Below, in pieces: positions 5,845 through 10,849 of a DNA stretch of 10,849 nucleotides. Source of the stretch: Candidatus Aminicenantota bacterium. GTDB taxonomy: Bacteria; Acidobacteriota; Aminicenantia; Aminicenantales; Aminicenantaceae. Every line of letters starts with the position of its first letter. Position 1 is the first letter of the stretch. The translations under genes and the position numbers were made by a program. The stretch is taken from contig DAOUSP010000028.1 in NCBI GenBank assembly GCA_030627155.1, forward strand, positions 1 through 10,849. The letters run 5' to 3'. A model generated the notes under the pieces. It was not told the origin of the DNA and ran no database searches. It saw only the letters and a program-made list of their open reading frames with translations.

Positions 5845-7419
5845 ATGAAGAAAAAAATATTTCTTTTATCCATTATATTTTTTGTTCTTGTAGTCCTTCC
5901 TATATGGGAACAAGACATATGGACTTCTTCTTTAAAGAAAATCTCTTCTATTGCCTCTTTAATTCAGAGTGATTATTTTCAAGATGTGACAGAGGAAAAC
6001 ATCGAGATGGCCTCTATTAAGGGAATGCTTAAGACTCTGGACCCTCATTCGTATTTTTTAGATCCCAGAAATTTTTCTCGCCTTACCGAAGAATACAAAG
6101 GGAAATATTATGGTCTGGGCATAATGATACAGAAACAAGGAGATAATCTTGTCGTAATTTCTCCGATAGAAGGAACTCCTGCATATCGCCTTGGCATTCA
6201 AGCAGGAGATGTTATATCCCATATCAATGGAGAGAGCACAAAGCCCATCACAAGCTATGAGGCGATGCAAAGACTTCGAGGTCCCAAAGGGACTAAAGTG
6301 AATATCACGATTGTCCGAGAAACACTGGAAAACCCTTTAGAACTCACTATTGCGCGTGCAGAAATTCCTCTTCACAGCGTTCCTTATGCATTTATGCTTC
6401 AAGATAATGTGGGGTACATTTTCATCCGCAACTTTGCTGAAACCACTACAAAAGAATTTGAAGAAAAAATGAAGGTTTTAGAACAAAAGGGCATGAAGAA
6501 GCTAATTCTTGACATGAGAGGAAATGGCGGAGGGACCTTTGTGCAGTCTATAGAGTTGTCGGATGAATTTTTACCAAAAGGCGCAAGCATTGTGGCCATA
6601 AAAGGAAGAAACACTTATTACAACAGAGAATTCAGGGCATTTAAAAATAATCAATACGAAACAATACCGCTTGTAGTTTTGATTAACCAAGGAAGCGCCA
6701 GTGCTTCTGAAATTGTCAGCGGTGCCATCAAAGACAATGACAGAGGTTTGATTGTTGGTGAGACTTCCTGGGGGAAAGGGCTTGTGCAGACAGTCTTTCC
6801 CTTGACTCCAAGTGCAGCAATCTCTTTGACAACAGCCAAATATTTTACTCCAAGTGGCAGATCTATTCAGAGGGATTACAGCAACCTCAATGATTATCTC
6901 TTCCGCCGGGAAGTCCCAGAAGAAGGAAGAGAGATAAAATACACATCAAAAGGCCGGAAAGTTCTGGGCCAAGGGGGGATTGACCCAGATTATGAAGTAG
7001 AATTCTCGTTCAGTAATCTTACAGCAAGACTCCTTATTAATGGAGCAATTTTTGATTATGCAAGGAAACTTTTGAGCAAACAGACGGTTTTAGGGGAAAA
7101 ATTAAGCTTTGAAGCCCGGGATAAATCTCAAAAAGAAAAGAGGACCCGTGAAATTTTTGTCGATGCTGGTTTTGAAGTAAACTCTGATATTATAGAAGAT
7201 TTTAAACTTTATCTTAATAAAAAGAAGTTTAGTTATAAAAAAGAAGAATTTGAAGAGTCTTTCCCACAAATCAAGCGGGAGCTTGAAAAAGAGGTCGTCT
7301 CCTCCATGCTAGGGATTGAGGAAGGAATAAAGGCATACCGGAAAAGCGACCCTGTTGTTTTAAAAGCCATCCAAGTCTTCCCTGAAGCTGAAGCACTCGT
7401 TAGAGATAGTGCTGCTTGA
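5845..7419 (+). CDS. ctpA: S41 C-terminal processing protease (CtpA/Prc family)
   Basis: This is a periplasmic or envelope-anchored serine protease that trims or degrades exported proteins from their C-termini. The 524-residue protein has an N-terminal membrane segment (KIFLLSIIFFVLVVLPI, about 4-20) and a helical stretch ending LDPHSYFLDP (65-74). A PDZ domain spans about 85-170, including YYGLGIMI and AGDVISHING. The S41 catalytic core has LILDMRGNGGG (220-230), GSASASEIVSGA (283-294) with the catalytic Ser at 286, and GETSWGKGLVQ (305-315) with the general-base Lys at 311 and Gln at 315. The Ser-Lys spacing of 25 residues matches CtpB. A charged helical C-terminal region follows. It stands alone behind its own promoter, divergent from tatA. 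The ribosome-binding site is weak (GAAAGAG). Confidence 0.96.
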   Translation: MKKKIFLLSIIFFVLVVLPIWEQDIWTSSLKKISSIASLIQSDYFQDVTEENIEMASIKGMLKTLDPHSYFLDPRNFSRLTEEYKGKYYGLGIMIQKQGDNLVVISPIEGTPAYRLGIQAGDVISHINGESTKPITSYEAMQRLRGPKGTKVNITIVRETLENPLELTIARAEIPLHSVPYAFMLQDNVGYIFIRNFAETTTKEFEEKMKVLEQKGMKKLILDMRGNGGGTFVQSIELSDEFLPKGASIVAIKGRNTYYNREFRAFKNNQYETIPLVVLINQGSASASEIVSGAIKDNDRGLIVGETSWGKGLVQTVFPLTPSAAISLTTAKYFTPSGRSIQRDYSNLNDYLFRREVPEEGREIKYTSKGRKVLGQGGIDPDYEVEFSFSNLTARLLINGAIFDYARKLLSKQTVLGEKLSFEARDKSQKEKRTREIFVDAGFEVNSDIIEDFKLYLNKKKFSYKKEEFEESFPQIKRELEKEVVSSMLGIEEGIKAYRKSDPVVLKAIQVFPEAEALVRDSAA

Positions 7420-7513
7420 GTTTTTATACACGAATATTTTCTTTTGATGTCTCGATAAATACGTTACCCACATAATATGGAAGAGAATCATTAACCTTAA
7501 GTTCTTTGTGGTG

Positions 7514-7542
7514 TTTAACTGTCTGAAAAATATTGCTATAAT
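7514..7542 (+). promoter_or_regulatory. Candidate extended -10 promoter upstream of rpiB
   Basis: TATAAT at 7537-7542 is a perfect -10 box preceded by TGC, making an extended -10. A weak TTTAAC lies 17 bases upstream at 7514-7519. Transcription from here would start near 7549 and place the repeated 17-bp element within an 80-base leader. A second perfect TATAAT lies at 7587-7592, with TTGAGA (7562-7567) at a less usual distance of 19 bases. The 210-base gap after ctpA shows no convincing terminator. Confidence 0.45.
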
Positions 7543-7591
7543 AAAAAATCAAAAATCCCAATTGAGAAAATAAACATTGGTGTTTATATAA

Positions 7592-7615
7592 TTCATGAAT
7601 AATTCAGGTTAGAAG
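7592..7615 (+). repeat. Shared upstream element, copy 1 (before rpiB)
   Basis: The 17 bases ATAATTCAGGTTAGAAG at 7599-7615 recur exactly at 9612-9628. Extending left gives 24 bases with only two differences. This copy lies 14 bases before the rpiB ATG, just ahead of the ribosome-binding site AAAGGAG. It contains the palindromes ATTCATGAAT (7591-7600) and TGAATAATTCA (7597-7607). It may be an operator or a leader RNA signal. Confidence 0.65.
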
Positions 7616-7629
7616 CAAAGGAGAATAGG

Positions 7630-8088
7630 ATGAAGATTGCTTTAGCATCTGACCATGCAGGTTATGATTTAAAGATAGGCATTGTTGGCTTTCTTAAAAA
7701 AAGAGGCATTGAGTTCAAGGATTTTGGTTGCGGGCCAGGAGAAAAAGTAAATTATGTGGATTATGCCGAAAAAGCTATACAAATGATGAAAAAAAAAGAA
7801 TTTGACCGTGCTATTCTTGTTTGTGGCACAGGTCTTGGGATGTCAATAGTTGCCAATAAATATAGAGGAATCCGTGCAACACCCTGTTGGGATGAATATG
7901 TGGCCGAGATGAGCAGAAAGCATAATGATTCAAACTGCTTGACTCTGGGGGGAAGAATTCTCCCATTGGATGAGGCGCTGCAGATAGTGCAGATTTGGCT
8001 CGATACTCATTTTGAAGAAGGCCGCCACCAAATGCGCCTCGAAAAATTATTGCAGGTTGAAGAGAAAAACTTCAAATCAAAAAAATAG
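7630..8088 (+). CDS. rpiB: Ribose-5-phosphate isomerase B
   Basis: It interconverts ribulose-5-phosphate and ribose-5-phosphate in the pentose phosphate pathway, supplying PRPP synthesis. The 152-residue protein has all RpiB landmarks: SDHAG with D8 and H9 at the N-terminus, the anion-hole and catalytic segment VCGTGLGMSIVANK with the catalytic Cys at 65 and Thr at 67, and KHNDSNCLTLGGR with His at 98. Phosphate-binding arginines are at 132 and 136. All are one less than in E. coli RpiB numbering. AAAGGAG precedes the ATG. The stop codon TAG is part of the AGGAG ribosome-binding site of the following glyA-like gene, so the two are one operon, a common bacterial pairing. Confidence 0.96.
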   Translation: MKIALASDHAGYDLKIGIVGFLKKRGIEFKDFGCGPGEKVNYVDYAEKAIQMMKKKEFDRAILVCGTGLGMSIVANKYRGIRATPCWDEYVAEMSRKHNDSNCLTLGGRILPLDEALQIVQIWLDTHFEEGRHQMRLEKLLQVEEKNFKSKK

Positions 8089-8099
8089 GAGTAAAGACA

Positions 8100-9542
8100 A
8101 TGGCTTTATTTCATGAGAATGTCCATGCTTTGATGCAAAAGGTAAAGGGAAATAATTCCTGGCGACAGAAAGAATGCTTCAACCTTATTCCTTCTGAATC
8201 AACGCCATCCCTATTGGTTAAAATGTGTGAAATATCTGATCCATCAGGACGATATGCAGAACACCGAACAATGAAAGGTAAGGAAATATATTTTTATCAG
8301 GGAATAGATTTCATCAAGGATGTTGAGGAAAATGCACGCATAGAATTGGGGCGCTTTTTTGATTGCTCAGATGTTGAACTAAGGCCAATCAGCGGGCAGA
8401 TGGCCAATGAGATTGTATTTAAAGCTATGGTCAAATTCATGAACAGGGGCCGTACTGAGGGGCAGCCCATGCGAAAGATGAGCCTTGTGATGAATAATGA
8501 TTTGACAAAGGGAGGCCACCTGAGCTCCCAGCCAATGGGAGCATTGTTCAACTATGTGGATGAGGACCCAGAAACAGGGCAAGAAAGGGTAATCCACTTT
8601 CCAGTTTTAAAAGATAATCCGTACAAGCCAGATGTGAATAAACTCGGTGAACTCCTTGATGAACACAAGCCAGGCCTCATGGTGTTTGGAAAAAGTATGT
8701 TCATATATCAAGAACCAATCCAGTTTGTTTCAGATTTGATTAAAGATTGGCCCGAGCCCCCAGTTGTCATGTTTGACATGGCGCATGTTTTGGGTTTGTA
8801 TGGCTCGTTCCAGACGCCTTTAAATGAAGGTGCTGATGTGATAACAGGAAGCACACATAAAACATTTTTTGGACCACAGCGAGGCGTGATTGCAGGGAAT
8901 TTTCCAAAAGATAGCCGCCTTCGTAAATTGTGGTTAGATATAAGAAACCGAGCCTTTCCAGGCTCCACAAGCAATCATCATCTTGGGACGCTTTTGGCCC
9001 TATTGATGGCGGCTTATGAAATGAATGAGTTTAAAGAGGCCTATCAAAATCAGGTTCACCGCAATGCAAAAGCATTTGCGAGGGCCTTGAAAGATAAAGG
9101 AGTACCTGTAGAGGGAGATAAAGCTGATGGCTTTACGGAAACCCATCAGGTTTTAATAAGGGCGAAGGGCTATGGAAATGGGATGGGGATCGCACGGCGC
9201 TTTGAGGAAAATAATATTCTTGTCAATTATCAGGCACTTCCTGATGACGAGACATTCCTTGAGCCCAGCGGCATCCGCATGGGTGTACAGGAGATGACTC
9301 GCTTTGGAATGCAAGAAAACGATTTTGACACACTCTCTGGATTTATTGCAGAAATCTTAAAGAATAATAAAGACGTCAGAGAAGATGTGAAAAAATTTCG
9401 CCAGAACTTCCTTGAAATGAAATACTGCCTTTCAGCAAATGAGGCAATCCCTATTGCTGCGGAAATCCTGAAAAGCATTTGTCCATATGCTGGCTTTGCT
9501 GATTTGCTTTGCGAGAATCTTCAGAGGAAATTTATTGATTGA
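8100..9542 (+). CDS. glyA: Divergent serine hydroxymethyltransferase (glycine hydroxymethyltransferase family)
   Basis: It is expected to convert serine and tetrahydrofolate to glycine and methylene-THF. At 480 residues it is longer than typical bacterial GlyA (about 415-430). The PLP core is intact: NLIPSES (28-34), YAE (52-54), PISGQMAN (96-103), GGHLSSQ (138-144, His 140 stacking the cofactor), DMAH (226-229), STHKT with the Schiff-base Lys at 254, GPQRG with Arg 261, and SGIRMG with the carboxylate-binding Arg at 393. The folate-side loop, normally YAEGYPGKRYYGG, reads YAEHRTMKGKEIYFYQG with about four extra residues. The C-terminal tail past about 420 is extended. Fold-type and family are sure. 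The exact substrate is not, and related aldolase activity is possible. It is co-transcribed with rpiB. Confidence 0.85.
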   Translation: MALFHENVHALMQKVKGNNSWRQKECFNLIPSESTPSLLVKMCEISDPSGRYAEHRTMKGKEIYFYQGIDFIKDVEENARIELGRFFDCSDVELRPISGQMANEIVFKAMVKFMNRGRTEGQPMRKMSLVMNNDLTKGGHLSSQPMGALFNYVDEDPETGQERVIHFPVLKDNPYKPDVNKLGELLDEHKPGLMVFGKSMFIYQEPIQFVSDLIKDWPEPPVVMFDMAHVLGLYGSFQTPLNEGADVITGSTHKTFFGPQRGVIAGNFPKDSRLRKLWLDIRNRAFPGSTSNHHLGTLLALLMAAYEMNEFKEAYQNQVHRNAKAFARALKDKGVPVEGDKADGFTETHQVLIRAKGYGNGMGIARRFEENNILVNYQALPDDETFLEPSGIRMGVQEMTRFGMQENDFDTLSGFIAEILKNNKDVREDVKKFRQNFLEMKYCLSANEAIPIAAEILKSICPYAGFADLLCENLQRKFID

Positions 9543-9585
9543 TATTGTGAAAAATCGTGATAACAGATAGATATTATTTAAAACA

Positions 9586-9591
9586 TATAAT
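9586..9591 (+). promoter_or_regulatory. Candidate -10 box upstream of purD
   Basis: A perfect TATAAT lies 53 bases before the purD ATG, with no recognisable -35 box at 16-18 bases. If it is used, transcription would start near 9598, placing the repeated 17-bp element inside a leader of about 47 bases. Read-through from the rpiB operon is the alternative, because the 102-base gap shows no terminator. Confidence 0.35.
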
Positions 9592-9604
9592 GGAATAGGC
9601 ATTT

Positions 9605-9628
9605 TTTATGCATAATTCAGGTTAGAAG
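9605..9628 (+). repeat. Shared upstream element, copy 2 (before purD)
   Basis: This is the second copy of the element found ahead of rpiB: identical over 17 bases (9612-9628) and 22 of 24 over the longer span. It ends 16 bases before the purD ATG, followed by the purine-rich AGAGAGGGAG. TATGCATA (9607-9614) is palindromic at the same relative position as the palindrome in copy 1. Placement relative to the start codon is nearly the same in both copies. Confidence 0.65.
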
Positions 9629-9644
9629 AGAGAGGGAGTCAATA

Positions 9645-10849
9645 ATGAAAGTATTAATAATTGGGTCTGGAGGAAGAGAGCATGCCCTTGCTTGGAAAAT
9701 ATCCCAGAGTTCACACGTGAAAGAATTGTATTGTGCTCCTGGCAATGGAGGGACAAGCTTAATTGCAAAGAACATTCCGATTAAAGATTCAGACATTAAG
9801 GGATTATTAGAGTTTGCATTAAAAGAAAAAATAGATTTAACGGTAGTAGGGCCAGAGCTTCCTTTAGTTCTTGGTATCGTGGATGAATTTGAAGAGAATG
9901 GTTTAAAAATATTTGGGCCCAGAAAGAATGCGGCAGAGCTTGAGGGAAGCAAAATATTTGCAAAGCAATTTATGTGGCGGCACAAAATCCCTACTGCACA
10001 TAGTAGGATTGTAGAATCGCCAGATCAAGCAAAAGAAATCCTGGCTACTCCAGAATTTTCTTATCCTTTGGTCATAAAAGCTGACGGGTTAGCTGGTGGA
10101 AAAGGAGCCATCATCTGTAAAAGTCCTAAAAAGGCTGAGGAGACTATACAGGCTCTCATGGTAGAAAAGAAACTCGGGGATGCAGGAAATAGAGTTCTTA
10201 TTGAGGAATATTTAGAAGGGAAAGAGGCTTCTTTTATCGTCCTTACGGATGGGGTCAAGATGCTTCCTTTGGTGACAACTATGGACCATAAAGCCATTTA
10301 TGACGGAGATGCAGGACCAAATACTGGAGGGATGGGGGCGATTTCTCCCTCTCCATTTATTGGTAAGGAAATATTTAATGATGTTATTAAATCCATTGTT
10401 TTCAAGACAATTACACGTATGCTGGAAGAAGGAAGAAAGTACAAAGGAGTTCTGTATGTTGGCTTGATGTTAACAGATAGCGGGCCTCGAGTCCTCGAAT
10501 TCAACTGCAGATTTGGGGACCCAGAGACCCAACCTCAGGTTTTGCGCATGAAAACAGACCTTGTTGAAATCCTCATGGCTGCTGTTGAGGGAAATATTTT
10601 ACAGAAAGAAATCGAATGGAGCCAGAATGCAGCTAGTTGTGTTGTTTTGGCCTCTGGTGGATATCCTGTCAAATATGACACAGGGAAAAAAATTGAAGGA
10701 CTCAATGATGCTTTAGAAATTCCAGGTATAACAATTTTCCATGCAGGGACTAAGAAGGAAGGCGAGGAATATTTCACCACGGGCGGCCGCGTGTTAAATG
10801 TATGCGCTGCAGAAAAAACATTAAAAAAGACAATGAATAAAATATATGA
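9645..10849 (+). CDS. purD: Phosphoribosylamine-glycine ligase PurD, 3' end beyond the window
   Basis: This is the second step of de novo purine synthesis, joining glycine to 5-phosphoribosylamine with ATP. The frame is open from the ATG at 9645 to the right edge (401 codons, no stop), so the last few tens of residues of a roughly 420-430-residue enzyme are missing. Landmarks are GSGGREHAL (7-15), APGNGG, VVGPELPL, the ATP-grasp loop GGKG (151-154), PNTGGMG (225-231), EFNCRFGDPETQ (285-296) and, near the edge, TTGGRVLNV. GGGAG lies about nine bases before the ATG. It uses the glycine and one-carbon branch supplied by the preceding SHMT gene and the ribose-5-phosphate from RpiB, and it shares their upstream element. 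Confidence 0.97.
   Translation, partial: MKVLIIGSGGREHALAWKISQSSHVKELYCAPGNGGTSLIAKNIPIKDSDIKGLLEFALKEKIDLTVVGPELPLVLGIVDEFEENGLKIFGPRKNAAELEGSKIFAKQFMWRHKIPTAHSRIVESPDQAKEILATPEFSYPLVIKADGLAGGKGAIICKSPKKAEETIQALMVEKKLGDAGNRVLIEEYLEGKEASFIVLTDGVKMLPLVTTMDHKAIYDGDAGPNTGGMGAISPSPFIGKEIFNDVIKSIVFKTITRMLEEGRKYKGVLYVGLMLTDSGPRVLEFNCRFGDPETQPQVLRMKTDLVEILMAAVEGNILQKEIEWSQNAASCVVLASGGYPVKYDTGKKIEGLNDALEIPGITIFHAGTKKEGEEYFTTGGRVLNVCAAEKTLKKTMNKIY

Noticed and set aside
9617..10780. Minus-strand open frames across the right end
   Set aside because: The plus strand encodes a clear PurD with all ATP-grasp motifs through the same stretch. The minus-strand frames are shadows.

Overview
The window is about 10.8 kb of ordinary bacterial chromosome, A+T-leaning, carrying a small accessory island at its left end. 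Three features fit a diderm-type or otherwise Tat- and Sec-competent bacterium: a two-gene Tat translocase, an envelope-anchored S41 processing protease, and a secreted NamZ-family peptidoglycan glycosidase. The sequence alone does not fix the phylum. The gene style and the CATTGCGAGGAGCGAAGCG-type repeat would suit an uncultured lineage such as Aminicenantes or Omnitrophota, but that is a guess.

Layout, left to right. Positions 1-286 hold no convincing gene, only half of a widespread dispersed palindromic repeat (146-180) and a possible promoter. Next is an unrecognised 276-residue protein (287-1117) built from four internal repeats. A compact toxin-antitoxin-like pair follows: an excisionase/MerR-type HTH protein and a Doc-type Fic protein that overlap in TAATG. 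They sit behind a strikingly regular cluster of GTTAAC sites (1182-1233). A hairpin at 1954-1972 separates this plus-strand pair from the convergent minus-strand operon.

The minus-strand operon (5726 down to 2034) reads tatA-tatC-P-loop kinase-dCMP deaminase-short secreted or anchored protein-namZ homologue. A good promoter (TTGACT-17-TATATT) lies ahead of tatA. The kinase and deaminase overlap and look like an unfused form of the kinase-deaminase architecture of AvcD and Dcd1 proteins. The 92-residue protein ahead of namZ ends in a segment resembling the N-terminus of MurQ etherases. It lies in the same reading frame as namZ, with one stop codon intervening, which suggests an eroded MurNAc-recycling locus.

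Divergently transcribed from tatA is ctpA, an S41 PDZ protease with its own TTTACA-17-TAATAT promoter. The right third carries rpiB, a divergent serine hydroxymethyltransferase (glyA-like) and purD, which runs off the right edge. These three connect metabolically: RpiB makes ribose-5-phosphate (the PRPP source), SHMT makes glycine and one-carbon units, and PurD joins glycine to phosphoribosylamine. A 17-bp identical element lies just upstream of both rpiB and purD, suggesting shared expression control.

The items most worth following up are the split kinase/deaminase pair, the shared 17-bp leader element, the MurQ-like remnant beside an atypical NamZ, the regular operator array of the HTH-Doc pair, and the four-repeat unknown protein.
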